Counted from the first letter of the stretch, positions 47,453 to 61,994 are shown. The stretch: 64,000 bases of DNA from Lyophyllum atratum (GCA_014905825.1 JACGCN010000010.1:1302001-1366000); one strand, 5' to 3'. The notes: generated by a model from the letters alone, not told the origin. Translations and numbers: made by a program.

Positions 47453-48510
47453 ATGGCCTGGCGCAGCAGCGGAAAGTCCAACAAGGAGCTCATCTCCAAT
47501 ATGTCCAAGGCAGGCATCTTCAAATCCGAACGGGTCGCCAAGGTCTGCAGCTTTCTATATCTCCCCGTATCCATACCATGTCTCACTCTTGCCCAGGCGA
47601 TGGAGGCCGTCGACCGCGCCAACTATGTCCAGAACAAATCCGCTGCATACGAAGACGCTCCGCAGTATGTCCTCTCCCTTGCACCTAACCCTTCCTGATC
47701 GACGCTTTGCAGGTCGATCGGGTACGGCGCAACCATCAGCGCCCCGCACATGGTCAGCCTGCCTCCCCCCATGCGCCTCCGAATACCACCCTAATTAGAT
47801 TCGCACCGATAGCACGCCTACGCCGCAGAGCACCTCCTCCCGTACCTCCGCCCCGGCTCACGCGTCCTCGACGTCGGCAGCGGCTCCGGATATCTCACCG
47901 CGGTCTTCCACCACCTCACGGAGCCGACGGGCACAGTTGTCGGCATCGACCACATCCCGGAGCTTGTCCAGCAGTCCGTCGAGAATTTGAAAAAGGACGG
48001 TCTCGGAGAGGCCGTAGAGAAGGGCCGTATCATAATGGTTGTTGGCGATGGGAGAGAAGGTGCGTATTGAGGAGCACGATGGGCTGGGGCACAGCTGACA
48101 GATGTCGTGCGCTTATTTTTGGTCGGTGGTACTGGTTCGGCGTAGGCTATCCAAGCGCTGGTGAGTTGAATATAATCTATGGCTTGGAATGGGACGGAGC
48201 GCTGTACGCGTTGTGTTGGTAGGTCCGTACGATGCGATCCACGTCGGGGCTGCATCGCCTGACACCCCCGTGGCGCTCATCGAGCAGCTCGCGAGCCCAG
48301 GGCGGATCTTCGTCCCCGTTGGTAAAGCAATGCAATACATCCAGCATATCAACAAGGACGCCGACGGAAACGTCTCTCAGACGCAGGTCATGGGGGTTTC
48401 GGTGCGTTGCGCCTTCTCTTTTGCCAAAAAGAATGATAGTGCTGAGGAGAGTGGGGTGTTGACAGTATGTGCCCCTGACGGATCCCGAGACTCAAAAAAA
48501 CACGTTTTGA
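47453..48510 (+). CDS. pcm: Protein-L-isoaspartate O-methyltransferase
   Basis: SAM-dependent repair enzyme that methylates isoaspartyl residues of aged proteins in the cytosol. The start at 47453 reads MAWRSSGKSNKELISNMSKA, then AMEAVDRANYVQNKSAAYED, SIGYGATISAPHM and HAYAAEHLLPYLRPGSRVLD. Motif I is VLDVGSGSGYLTAVFHHL, followed by IIMVVGDGREG and PYDAIHVGAASPDTPVALIE. PGRIFVPVGKAMQYI follows. The last exon splices to MGVSYVPLTDPETQKNTF and a stop at 48510. The loop between GDGRE and PYDAI is a few residues shorter than I would expect. Length is near the usual 230 residues. It looks intact. Confidence 0.9.
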
Positions 48511-50063
48511 AGCGGTACTAGTCAAAGCGGGGAGTGTACGATATCGAGGTGCTCGAAACGAATTTGTTGTATATTAAGCGGTGTCGGAAAGCCGACGATG
48601 TATGTCTATCACATAATGTATTCTGTTTATTCCCAGTCCCAGATCTGAAGAAGCCAAATATCCGGTGTGATCCAAGGTGGGCAAAACATCGACAAAAAGT
48701 ACCGGCAGGTCAGCAGGCATTAAACAAGGTTCAGAAGGCGCCAATGTTGTCGTGAGGGTAGCCGACGTCGTGCCATGCCACCATGTGAAGTTGTTAATGA
48801 CCGTTGACAAGATATACAGCCGGCAGACGGGCGATGGGGATTGGATACTTCATCAAGACGGTGTTAAGCGCTCAGCATCAAGGGCCGAGGAGATCGACGT
48901 GTCTAAAGTAGGGAGAGATGACAAGACATTGAGGCAAATTTCCAGGGCCGTCGAGGAGTTCATACTTCGACGATCAGCTGGGCGACACCTCAACACGATA
49001 AAGGAGAAGAGAATCGAGTCACGCGAACCCGTCGCTGATAGATAGGCACCGACTAAGAGATATTCCTGGTCCTCGGAACATGTCACAGGCCAGAGATCCA
49101 TGTTTGCAGTCAGAAAAGGCATATTCTTGCGTGCAATCACAACACGAGATCGTGTGCGGGGTATTTCTTCAGAGTCCGCGAAGATTTCGAGCGCTGTCGA
49201 AGGCCGGGATTAGAACGGGGAGTGACAAGGTGGGGAGATTTCCAGAACCTGGATGCGATTGGCGATACGGTTCATTGTTGGACCAGCCTCAGCCTGGGGG
49301 CGTGTTGGACAAAACGAGCAGACATAGATCCCCATCGACGCCTGGGGCGTGCTTGGGGGGTGCCCACGAGTTGACAGGAGTGATACATGAGATGCTGGGA
49401 GTTAGATTGAAAATATCGTAATGGCATGTAGGGCGCTCGAGCGGAGTAGCAGAGGTTGGGGCGCCGACTTTGAAAAGTACAATTTGGTGGAAAACACCTG
49501 CAACGGTGAACAGACTCAGTGGGAATATGTACACGACCCTGGATGTCAAAGACGACGGCACAGGTAAATAGCAGGAGGGGATGGTCGGAGGGAACGGTGG
49601 ACAGGGATTGATGGACGGCGCACGGGCCAAGGGATTAAGGTTCAGTTTGTTCGCACGTGTAGGTTTCTCTCTCAACAGCTCCTGGTCTGCCGTCTTCTCC
49701 GCAAGCCCCCCATTTTCTCAAGCCAGCAGCGAGTTTTCTGCAGGCCCTTCGTATAGCAGCGTACGTTGAGCGTTTCTAGGCACCTTTTTTAGTCCCAGGC
49801 AAGGCGCTTTTGAGCCATAGCGGACCTCAAGCAAGTCTGAGCGGCGACGAGATCGGAAATCGCGATTTGAGTCGGAGTGAGCATTTGGTCTACATCCCGC
49901 TCTGCGTCTACGTCCCGCCCTGTACCAGTGCTGATATCATGTCTGCAGGTCCATCTACCACCGCACTCGCCGCTGAGCACTGCCAGCTCATCGGGCTCGC
50001 CCATTACTGTAGCTTACTGAGCAGCCAAGAGCGGCCTTAGCTCAGTTTCCTGTCCAACGTCTT
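48511..50063. other. Stretch with possible unrecognised minus-strand exons
   Basis: Minus-strand frames between about 49680 and 48600 look protein-like, such as IARKNMPFLTANMDLWPV then TCSEDQEYLLVGAYLSATGS, but they do not join into a convincing gene and match no family I know. The right-hand 300 bp should contain the promoter or extra 5' exon of the Zn2Cys6 gene. Confidence 0.3.
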
Positions 50064-51354
50064 ATGACACCACAACCTTCGCTCCCATCTGGGCAGTACC
50101 CATATCTCCCTTTCCCGCCGCCGACAGAACCCACTCCTACTAATGAAAACGGTCAGAATGGCACCGGTCCTGGTTACATGATGTTCCACCCTCCACCAGG
50201 GATGCTTTACTACCCAGCTCAAACTCAAGGTTGGCCATTCATACCCTCTCACGAGGTCGACTATGCTGACTGAGCCGTCTTTAGCGTATAATAATCAGGT
50301 GCAAAATGGTACGCTGCCTGCGCACATCTCGCGTACGAAACGCAAGCAGGTCAAGATGGCGGTGAGGGACTTTTTCTGACAAATCAATCATCTCACTAGC
50401 TCATGCCACCTTCTTAGTGTACAAATTGTGCGAACGCCTGCAAGCGCTGCGATGAGCGCCGGCCATGCGAGCGCTGTATCAAGTACAATATCTCTGAGAC
50501 CTGTGTCGACGGCCATCGCAAGGAAAGAAAGAAGGGCATCAAGCGGGGCCCTTACAAGCGCAAGAACAAGATGGGTGATGATACTCCTGCCTTCACAGGT
50601 AAAAACATGGGTATCCATCGACCGTCGTCAATAACTAACTTGACTTCCCAGAATCTCCGGCGGAGAGCATCCCACCTGGGCAATGGAGAGCGACCCCCGC
50701 CCCTGCAGCTGCCATCCCCAAGTCGACGCCCCCCCTTCCTGCTCCTGCGTCCGCGCCTGCTCCACCCGCGCCTCTCCCTTCAACGATGCAGCAACCGCCC
50801 ATGCAACCCGTCTCCCACTTCGTCCCCGGCGAGGGCTTCTACCCAATGTACTACCCTCCCCCCGGGTTCATGCCCCCTCCCCCACACGACGGAAGTCAAC
50901 CAGGCCCGGAAGGCGGCGCCCACCCGAACGGGCCGCCTCCGCCACATCCATACTTCCTCCCAGGGCCGTACCCACCATATCCGTATCCCGGGTTCATGCA
51001 CGGGCCCCCACAGCCTCACGCCGCCCACCCCCACGCCTATCCCTACCCGATGCACCCGTATGCCCAGGTGCCGCCCCCGCACCCCCAGGCCCAGATGCAG
51101 CCCCCCGCGATTGCTGCTGCTGCTGACCCTGCTGGGGCTGACAAACCCGTGGGTGAGGCCGGTGGTGGTGAGGTGAGTATGCCGATCGTCATGGAGAATC
51201 CGAGCAACGGCAAGAAGCGTGGACGCGCTCCGAAGAATGGCGGGGAGCCGAAGCCGAAGAAGGCTAAGCGGGCGAAGGCTTCCAAGGACCCTGGTAGTGA
51301 GGCGGGTGCTGCTCCTGGCGCTGCTGGAGAAGAAGCGGCTAATGAGGCCGATTG
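50064..51354 (+). CDS. Zn2Cys6 fungal-type transcription factor with proline-rich tail
   Basis: Nuclear DNA-binding regulator. The first exons are Pro/Tyr-rich (MTPQPSLPSGQYPYLPFPPP). After KRKQVKMA and an intron comes the zinc cluster CTNCANACKRCDERRPCERC, with Cx2Cx6Cx5Cx2Cx8C spacing and one extra Cys. The basic linker RKERKKGIKRGPYKRKNK follows. The rest is low-complexity Pro/His/Tyr/Met sequence (PMYYPPPGFMPPPP, PYPPYPYPGFMHGPP) and ends with GKKRGRAPKNGG and KKAKRAKASK, an AT-hook-like basic segment. There is no middle-homology domain. An upstream exon from ATG 49938 with a 32-nt intron would extend the N-terminus, so the start is uncertain. The target genes are unknown. Confidence 0.78.
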
Positions 51355-53840
<2,486 letters not shown>

Positions 53841-53978
53841 GAGGGATATCTAGCGTAATGTACGATATAGAACGGGTGCATTGTACTAAGCATTATTTAT
53901 TTGTATTATAGAATGTGTATTGCACGAGTCACGGAATCCAGTGTCTGGCTGTAAGCTACCTAAGGTATACAGGGTCGT

Positions 53979-55413
53979 TTACTTTTTCACCTCCTCGCCG
54001 CCAAAGAACTTCTTTGCTCTCCCAACAAAGCCCCACCCGATCTGGTTGGCGTGGCGAATCTCCACACCCAAATCGTCCGCGAACGTCCACACAAGACCAG
54101 GGTTCTTTTGGAACCCACGGCCGACGAGGACAGCGTCGGCTTGATCCTTGTCGAGGATCGTCTGTGCGATCTGACCACTGGTGATCTGGCCGACGGAGCC
54201 GACGAGGAGACCGTGGCCAGCGGGGAGCGAGCGCTTGACGTCCTCGGCGAAGCAGGCCTGGTATGCGGGCCCGCCTTTGACCTTCTGCGCGGGGTGGTTG
54301 CCGCCGGACGAGATGTCGAGGAAGTCGACACCGTGCTCGTAGATGATGTGTGCGAGGCGGACGGTGTCCTTAGAGGTCCAGGACGGCTCGTTGGGCATGG
54401 TCTCTTCGAGCCAATCTGTGGCGGATATCCTGAGGGTCGACATAAGATTGGATTGAAATGAAGACGAGAATGAAAATAGACACACCTCAGGAACAACGGC
54501 ATGTCCTTGGGAATAACCGCACGGATAGCATCGATGATCTCCACCGTGAGCCTAATACGATTCTCGAAGCTTCCTCCGTACTCATCCGTGCGCTTGTTGC
54601 TTACAGGGCTCACAAACGAGTGGAGGAGGTACCCATGCGCGTTGTGGATCTCGATCACATCGATTCCAGCCTTGACCGAGCGCACAGCCGCATCCGCGAA
54701 AGCCTGCACGACAGCCTTGATGCCCTCCTTCGTCAGCTCCTTCGTAGGCGCCATCGTCACGTCGGGCTGGATCGCCGAGGGTCCCCAGACGTTGTCCGGC
54801 CACCCACCGACCTCCTCCGACGACAGGGCGTCGCCCTGGATCCACGGCGCGGTGCCGGACGCCTTGCGCCCTGCGTGCGCGAGCTGGACGGCCATCTTCT
54901 GGCCTTGGGTGTGAGCGAACTCGACGATTTGGGCGAGGGGGGCGATGTGCTCGTCGGACCAGATGCCGGCGTCGTGCGGGGTGATGCGGCCTTCGGGCTG
55001 GACAGCGATGGCTTCGACGAAGGAGAGACCGGGTCCGCGGGTGAAGATGCCGCCGACTGTGGGGTTGGTTGTTAGCGGTCATGGTGAGGTAAACGCGGAT
55101 GGCAAGGAGTGACGTACGGTGGACCATTTGCCAGGGTTGGATGAAGCCATCCTTCGAGGAATATTGGCAGAGCGGAGAAAGCTGGGATGAAACGCATTCG
55201 ATGAGCATGAATTGTATGAAGTGGAAGGGAATCGGGGCGGCGTACCATTATCCGGTTCTGAAGCTCAACACCGCGGATCTTGAGGGGTTGGAAGAGTTTG
55301 GGTACGGGCTTGCCGCTGGGTTGGGGGACCAGGGCTGTACCGGAAGGCACCACCTGGGCGGGCGTGAAGTAGGGGACGTTTGGCGCGGGGACGTTCACGT
55401 TGTTGGGAGCCAT
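53979..55413 (-). CDS. Old-yellow-enzyme family NADPH dehydrogenase (copy 2)
   Basis: Paralog of the neighbour, tail to tail, with 138 bp between the stops. The start at 55413 reads [20 protein letters not shown], then [75 protein letters not shown] and [14 protein letters not shown]. After an intron come [51 protein letters not shown] and [13 protein letters not shown], ending [13 protein letters not shown]. The motif set is the same as in copy 1, with three introns at matching places. Both copies appear functional. The pair probably arose by inverted duplication. Confidence 0.9.
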
Positions 55414-56514
55414 TTTGGAGGAAGTGCGGTAGATTTCCTTGCTCGAGGGTGCATCCTTTTAAACGTTGCTTAGGGAGCTGTCGGGATACCTGATTAGCCG
55501 AAAATTGAAGGCTGCTGACTGACCAGCGAAGTTCGCTGGTACAGTCAGCGTGCCCGGATATCGATCACAATCGCTGCACCATCGGGAGGCCAAAGTTCAA
55601 CCGTCGGCGAGAAGACCTGCCATTCAAAGGCATGTGGTCATATTCGCTAGATAAGACCAGGTGGGGGTTACTCAGCTGGTCAAGTGGACATGCTTCCGGC
55701 AGCTTCGGGATCAATGCCAAGTGTGCGCGGAATTCACATAACTCAAGCATGAGGGAAGAAAGGCTCAGCGAAAAACTGTTGTATTCCAAATATAACAATA
55801 GGTCGATCTATTTGTAACATATCTACGTAGCATGTTTAGATAGAGCTGAGAATCCAAACATGACCGGATGCCATACCTGCTTTCCCCGAAATCTCTCAAC
55901 ACGGAGAAAATAACCACGAAGGTTACGGATGGTCCAAAAAGTGGCAGCACCAGTCCAAGAGTAGTCTGAATCGAGTTGCGTGGTCCCAAAGGACCACGAG
56001 CCACGAAGTGAACTGAAGGACGCGCGATCTGCACTGGGACATGCACTGAGTGCAGTCTAATCAGATGAGGATCGCGCGCCCGATCTCCACGACATTTCCC
56101 AAGGCCGCGCCCCTCCATACTCTCCCCAATGAAGGATCTTGGAGTAGGAGGAGGGGCGCGCCGTATTTCTGGTACGTCGTTCGGCGTATTACAGCCAGAC
56201 CCCGCAAGAGTCGTTCGAGGGAGATTGAAATACTCAGACCTTAGCCCGCTCACGAATGAAGATATACACCACGAAGGGATATCTTGTGCGAAGTGAGCAT
56301 CGTGGCTTTTGGACTGGTGCTAGAGGGAAAAAAGAAGTTTTCAGTCCGCTTTATAATCCCTGGGTCATGTCCCAAAACAAGCACAAATTGGACAGATCCG
56401 AGCGGATCGGACGTTCACTCAACGAGCCAGGACAAATCGTTGATCATGTACAGATCCATATTTTATACGATGTGCTCTAACCTATGTACTTTTAAAGAGA
56501 AGCACCCATAAGCC
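55414..56514. other. Intergenic region
   Basis: About 1.1 kb between the second OYE promoter and the DUF3455 3' end. A minus-strand frame of 162 codons at 55765-56253 has a patchy composition and no motif, and is not supported as a gene. Confidence 0.45.
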
Positions 56515-57410
56515 CTAAAGATTGACCATAAGCCTGAGTGAATCTGGACCAAGGAAAAGACATTGAGTTGACTTACAGTACTTCGAGACGTATTTGACAA
56601 AAACGTCTTTGTCAGTTCCGAACTTGCACTACCACAAAGTCAGATACCGAATGCAATATATTACACATGTCACTCACAGATGCGGGAGGTTGTCCACCAC
56701 GGGTGTCGACACGGTAGACTTCAGCGGCCAAGGAGCCGGTCACAGACTTCAAATGGACCCAGTCGATGTCCTGTTTTCCGGTTGGGGCAGCGAGGCCGGT
56801 GACCTTCGCCGCGACGACATAGGCTTTGGCATTGCCCTTAGTCGCGCCCTGCGACGTGAAGTCCCATTTAGGGCTCGCACCTACCCCTGTGATGGGGTTA
56901 GGAACGTAGTAGTGTTGACCTAAATGACGAAACTAGATGAGCACACAGTTTAATGTGAGGCGAAGTAGATGACTTACCAAGGATAGCGGCCGAGTCGGAA
57001 CCGTGGAGGCTGGCAATGACTGATTGCGGGGTAATGACTGGAGGAACGAACTTCCAAATAGCATAGGCAGTGTCTGCGATACTCGAGAAGGCAGGACTAT
57101 TGTAGAGGCAACTGATGTCGAATAGCTCAGCGACTGCGCCGACATTTCTAGAGGGAATGTCAGCTTCTCATCACATAGTAGTGGTCGTTATCATGACTTA
57201 CGTATATGTTCCGGCGCTGCTACAGGTGTAGTTTTGCGTGCCAATAGCGACCCCGACATATGAGGGCTTGCTTGTGGGTGCCGCAAGCGCGGTTTGGCCT
57301 GCAGGGAAGGCAATGGTGGCCTTGGAAATATCGCAGGAAGCACGCTTCTCGTTGGGAACTGCGAGGGCGGACGATGCGAGAGCAAGGGTAATGAGTGTGG
57401 TAGCCAGCAT
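56515..57410 (-). CDS. Secreted DUF3455-family protein
   Basis: Extracellular protein of unknown function, common in fungi and sometimes mislabelled malate dehydrogenase. The start at 57410 gives a signal peptide (MLATTLITLALASSALAVP). After it come CDISKATIAFPAGQTAL, SYVGVAIGTQNYTCSSAGTY and NVGAVAELFDISCLYNS, where IGTQNYTC is the family hallmark. LGQHYYVPNPITG, KWDFTSQGATKGNAKAYVVA, DIDWVHLKSVTGSLAAEVYR and VDTRGGQPPASCKFGTDKD follow. Four introns keep frame. The last codons after VKYVSKY are uncertain because two acceptors are possible; the stop at 56515 is one choice. An upstream in-frame ATG at 57440 is less likely, as it would precede the signal peptide with polar residues. Confidence 0.82.
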
Positions 57411-59112
57411 TTTAGCTTTTGTTGCGCAAGAGAGTAACACTAGTAGTAGGAAGTGAACGTGGTCTATGGATCAACGCTTGTCCATGGGGTTTTATAGGAA
57501 GGGACAGGGTCACTATATTTTTTGAACGGGTGAAGAACCTCTGATAGATGTCATGACCAACCTTCAAAGCTTCAACACCCGGAGGCGATGATTTGTCACT
57601 TTCAAGTTAACTTTATGTATGTCGGTGGGCGCGACGTAGTGCCCCATGGCAACGGCCGGGACGCGCGTTGTTGTAAACCCTTGTCACTTCAGACCATCCA
57701 ATGACCCTGCAGGAAACAGGATCGCGAAGGCAAGAGCGCAGCATGGATTTCAGGTTCCAAGGCCGTGCGAGCTCATTGATCTGTCGATCAAACACTGAAC
57801 AGATCCGCGACGTAGATGGGGATGTCAATCCAAGAACCAAAAATAGGACCTCGGCCTCAACTTTTGACATCGACACTCACCGACAGGCAGATTGAGCCTG
57901 AAAATTGTTCTTCTTCATTCTCAAATGTCCATCGTCAACAGTCATTCAGCGGCGCGGCATCAGAGGCAGACTGACACAAGTATCTTTGGTTTTCACTTAC
58001 ACCATATGTGCGCGATTTTTAGGCACAAGCCCCGATCACTGGTCAGTTCCATCTGCAATCTGTCCTATTCCCAGTGTCCGAATCTACTTCAAGTTGCCAT
58101 CATAGGCTATCATTAAATGTTGACCTGTGTAGACTTGTCTCTTGTGGCAGCTTACTATATGTAGCATCAGTGCGTCGTATAAATCCAAAGCTAGGCAAAG
58201 TCAAGATTTGTAGGTCCTTCCAGAATTCTATTCGCAAACTTACTTTACGATTTCGAACCCAAGCAGAGAAGCCTTGATTGAGATGGGGGCTCAGTCTATC
58301 GAATCTCTGAGCCTGGAGGAAGGACAAAAGAGCCCCTGGTGATATGCAGGTTTCATCTGGATCAAATGAAGGCTTCAATTTTTCCGTTGCCTACGGCTTG
58401 AAAGCGTGAAACCGACCTTCGACGTTCTTACAGCGTAAGTGCCAGTGCCATTTCGATGCTTAGCGAGTCAATCCAAGCAATCCAAGTTCGTTTATCAACG
58501 TCAGGTGGCGCTACAGCGTGGAGCATGTAATGACATTCGAACGAGATTGGGAAGGGTGATCGGGCATGGGAAGTCATGGCCGTAATTTGCCAGTGATAGT
58601 TCAAGGCGACACATCTACAGAACATGCGTGCTGGGCATGATGATGGTCGTCGTGTAAATGGGGAAGAAGGAGAATAGAGTAGCTTTCGAGAAACCATAGA
58701 ACAGACGCTTGACAGAAGGTGCGAAAGGCACCGCGATGCTTTGATACATCCGGCCTTGTGATCCACCATTGGCTAGGTATCCACACAGGCCTGCAGAAGG
58801 ACGGTGAAAATGAGAGCTTGGTTCGAGATACTCTGGCAGGCAGGCTTTAGGCAAGCTCAAGGCAAACTTGGGGGTTGAACATGTCGAAGATTTCGGAACC
58901 GAAGCTGGCGGAAAGATCGGGCCGGTCTCCCATGGCTTCGGGCCACGATTGAACTGGCGCTCGTGGCCGTTGACCTTGTACAGTACGTACTTACAAGCTC
59001 GTATTACGCACGCACGCATACGCGTATCGAGGACGTCTTCCTTGCCGCCTCATCTGACAGCCATCCCTCCTGCAACGGCTTACTGGCAAGCGCTCGAGAC
59101 TCGAGCCGAGAG
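57411..59112. other. Gene-poor stretch of 1.7 kb
   Basis: Includes the DUF3455 promoter (tttata near 57490). Frames of 60 to 135 codons on both strands do not join into any recognisable gene. Confidence 0.4.
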
Positions 59113-60285
59113 ATGAAGCTTGAAGCTCTATGGTTCTTCGCTCTTTCTGGTTCTGCAAGCTTTAGCCGGTGTCGCATCTATGCTTAAAAATTCCAGCACC
59201 CAAGGATTTCTCGTCGACGACTTCGCGCTTGCGGAAATCCACCGAAACAAACAGCGTCAGGCACTTGGCATGCCCCCCATTCCTCCGAGAGCCTTGAAAA
59301 AGAAGAAGGTTGCGAAGAAAATTTCGGAAGTAGAGGGGATTTCTCAAGTTGAAATGAGTGTGTTTAACACAGGAGAAGCTTGGTTGACAACTTAGCTTAA
59401 CCTTCGGCATACAGATCCCCTGCGAGCTAGGCAGTATGGCAACCCCGTAAATTCTGCCGCGATAACTTAACCGACAGTAATCCAGGACTTCGAGCGGCTA
59501 TATCGCCACATATGGAAATAGTGTCACTGGATTACTCCTTGGTCATCTCAGCAACCATAAACTGGTCCATAAAATCGGGGAAGCCACCAAGTATAGTTAT
59601 ACGACATCAGGAGACCCAGACGCTCCGATAGATATACTTGTTGAAGCGCTCTACCACCAGTTCAAGATCCCCTAAGACCCCGCGATAGGATACCAAGGTT
59701 CGTATGTGTATCACGACTGGCCTGTATGGGCAATCCCTCGGGCTTGGGCTGAGAAAGTACGTGCTCGGGGCATACCTGCAAACAGGGTATCACTAACGCC
59801 GCAACTTGTGGATCGCTCAGCTTCCACCTCCCTCGGCATACCAATGCGTCCAGTAGGTCTTTTCAATCAAGAAAAGTACTGGCTGACCTGTTGTTCGACA
59901 GCTGTATCTGGCGATGTTCCATTTCGTGAGCACCATACAGCGTGTTACCTCGAGACAGATGTCGTAAGTTCAACTTGAAGCTGTCAATCTTCTACAGGAT
60001 GTGAAGATCCCCTCATCACTAGTTGCCAGTTCTCTATAGACGCATCTTCTGGCGACATCGAGACTGTGTGAGTCAACCCAGATGGAAGTCGGTATATTCC
60101 GTGAATGATGCCTTACTTCACATGGTATTTACTTTGTACAGGTCGCCCGCCGATACAAATCGCACTGAGGGAAGAAAGGTTATATTATACGGGGGATCTT
60201 TCCTCGTTTGGAGGACATCTTTTCGAGCATTCGGACAAGGTAGTCTCGGTGGTGCGTCTCCACATACCTTGGGATAGCCTCCGTT
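59113..60285 (+). pseudogene. Decayed secreted-protein gene (basidiomycete family of unknown function)
   Basis: The pieces follow the order of a family of secreted basidiomycete proteins. They are a hydrophobic leader (LYGSSLFLVLQALAGVAS), the post-leader block RQALGMPPIPPRALKKKK, SGYIATYGNSVTGLLLGHLS, a segment FSIDASSGDIETV then stop then VNPDGSRY, and the end LYYTGDLSSFGGHLFEHSDK. Two breaks are visible. A perfect 7-bp tandem repeat tgaagct (59114-59127) right after the ATG puts the leader out of frame. A TGA stands between ETV and VNPDGS, where the family has Trp. Long stretches between the blocks cannot be read as exons. I recognise the family only by pattern. It is most likely a pseudogene. 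Confidence 0.5.
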
Positions 60286-60335
60286 CTAAGTCCCAGCGGG
60301 CAGGTGTTCAAATGGCTACCTGGTGACGCGTGATA

Positions 60336-61360
60336 TCATTGAAGATCGAAGCCTTGGGGTCCAGCGCCGATGTTCTTAGCATCCTTCCAACGCCACACAC
60401 AAGATCTTGCCACTCCAGCATTAGTGAATGCTTCGAGCATTGTAACGTATTCCTGGTGCTTCAATGTTTCTAATGATGGTTGCAGTGCCCATGAATCAAC
60501 GGCACGAATTCCCGACCTGTGGTCTATCCAAAGCCTCTCGCGATGCTCCAAGATTGCAACGTGATACATCCCTTCTTTCCGAACATGTCGAACTGTCCCT
60601 CAATTTTGCCGGAATACTCTCAGCTTCTTGACCCTGTAGTTGACAACTCGGCGGCGGCGACAGGATTGGTGACAGAATACTATTTGAATCTCGTTCCCTT
60701 GGTTCTTAACTAATTAGTCAACAAGTGTGGTATGGATGCTTCAAACACGTTTCACGAGAATGTTCCCTTTCGGCCTCCATATCATGCAGCCTGCGCTGCG
60801 GCCGCCTCCTCGCAGCCATAGCATAAGTTTTGAAAGGTCAAATCTGTCGAAAGATGGATCAGTGGGTCGTTTCCCTTACCAAGATGTGGCGTCTCGCACC
60901 GTAATTCTGGCGCTCGAACTGTCGGCTAAATTTCCACGCAGCATATCAGCGACATGGCCCCCAGCGGCTGAGTAGGGCTCACCCTTGCAAACAGGTAGCC
61001 TCGCAGTTGGGCCCGCACTGAGCGGGGTGTGCCGGACTAGACTTGCACCAGCGATTGTCACATCGGATCTATGACTCCCGAGTAAAAGACCTGGTGAATC
61101 TATAACGACTCGTTCTTACCACGTCGGACTGCTAGCGATCAGCACCTCTGTCGGCCAAGGTCCGTCATAAGGGACTTACCACGCTGTAGATATGTTTGCA
61201 TACGGTGAAATTGTGATAGATTCTTCCACAAAACATGAGACCCTGAGTAGGAGGGATAAGATATGGCTTACTGTCGCCATTCGCACATGATGGGATAGAT
61301 GGATTTCAAGAGGTGGGGTTCCAAGGAGATGTCGGGGATATCGAGTTGAAGCTGAAGTGT
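60336..61360 (-). pseudogene. Fragments of an unrecognised minus-strand gene
   Basis: Protein-like minus-strand blocks occur in order. Near 61270-61360 is LQLDIPDISLEPHLLKSIYP, then IMCEWRQ before a possible donor. At 60876-61061 is VCKGEPYSAAGGHVADMLRG. At 60336-60566 is a C-terminal exon, YHVAILEHRERLWIDHRSGI to VARSCVWRWKDAKNIG, ending GPQGFDLQ-stop. The last block looks well conserved, but the joins contain stops, for example just before GTVRHVRKE. I do not recognise the family. Either it is a gene with exons I cannot place, or a relic in this repeat-rich zone. Confidence 0.35.
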
Positions 61361-61407
61361 TGTTCAGCATTAGACCTTTATACACTGACCCAGGAGTTCG
61401 TTTGATG

Positions 61408-61674
61408 GAACCTGGCTCTATTAGGTTACGAATCTGGTCGTCACGACTTAGTGTGGCGTAACGCAAGATTCGCAATCTACCTACGACCGCCGTGACAAAA
61501 TGATCGACACAGCACAATATCGACTCATATCAACATTGGACCCACAGTTTGTGCATGTTCTAAACCCAGCTTCGACAAGCCCTAGACCCTTAGCTTCTTT
61601 TTTCATCTCGAATTGTCGATGCGTCGTGGAGAAATGTGACTCGGTGATGAGACATTGACCATGCGTTTTTGAAG
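61408..61674 (+). repeat. Dispersed repeat, copy B (partial)
   Basis: Matches the right-hand part of copy A (about 22510-22712) in the same orientation: ggaacctggctctattagg, gtgtggcgtaacgcaagatt and caagccctagacccttagc. It continues beyond A into sequence shared with copy C (tcgatgcgtcgtgga; gaccatgcg). B and C face each other as an inverted pair with about 320 bp between them. Homology ends where the PDR exon fragment begins. Confidence 0.7.
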
Positions 61675-61751
61675 GTGTCAGTACCAGCGTAGTGGCTGGC
61701 GACATGTTCCCGAATGGTCAGGCCTTACCCAGAGATTCCCAGTCACAAACG
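61675..61751 (+). pseudogene. Exon fragment of a PDR transporter NBD2
   Basis: 77 bp align without gaps to 15288-15364 of the PDR transporter with 8 mismatches (about 90 percent), from gtgtcagtacc to cacaaacg. The match starts inside the exon just after the NBD2 Walker A region. It stops one base past the exon end, at the splice donor. The reading frame is still open in this piece ([20 protein letters not shown]). Nothing else of the transporter was recognised around it, so it is a relic. Confidence 0.75.
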
Positions 61752-61994
61752 AGCCTTCATCACCAGTTTAGTGATTTGCTCATCCTTCCGTCGAAGTGAA
61801 TGTATATGGTGCACGGCGGGTTCCAGATATCCGTAAGGTGGCTTGGATGGAGCCAAGGACCTACCCCTCTCTGGCTTTCGTGATAGAGGTCTTTCAACTG
61901 GTTAGAATTTGGCTCATCGGGGTAGAGTCACCGCCCAAGATAGAGGGTTAGGTGCGGTAGATTCAGAAGATTTTGCTGATGGCAAACACTGCCG

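Noticed and set aside
50571..51176. Second open frame across the proline-rich tail of the Zn2Cys6 gene
   Set aside because: GC-rich low-complexity sequence stays open in several frames. The annotated frame continues from the zinc cluster and ends in a Lys-rich tail and stop.
53987..55208. Extra open frames across the second old-yellow-enzyme gene
   Set aside because: They are out-of-frame or antisense readings of strongly coding sequence.
55765..56253. Minus-strand frame of 162 codons
   Set aside because: No family motif, no exon partners and patchy composition; not better than chance.
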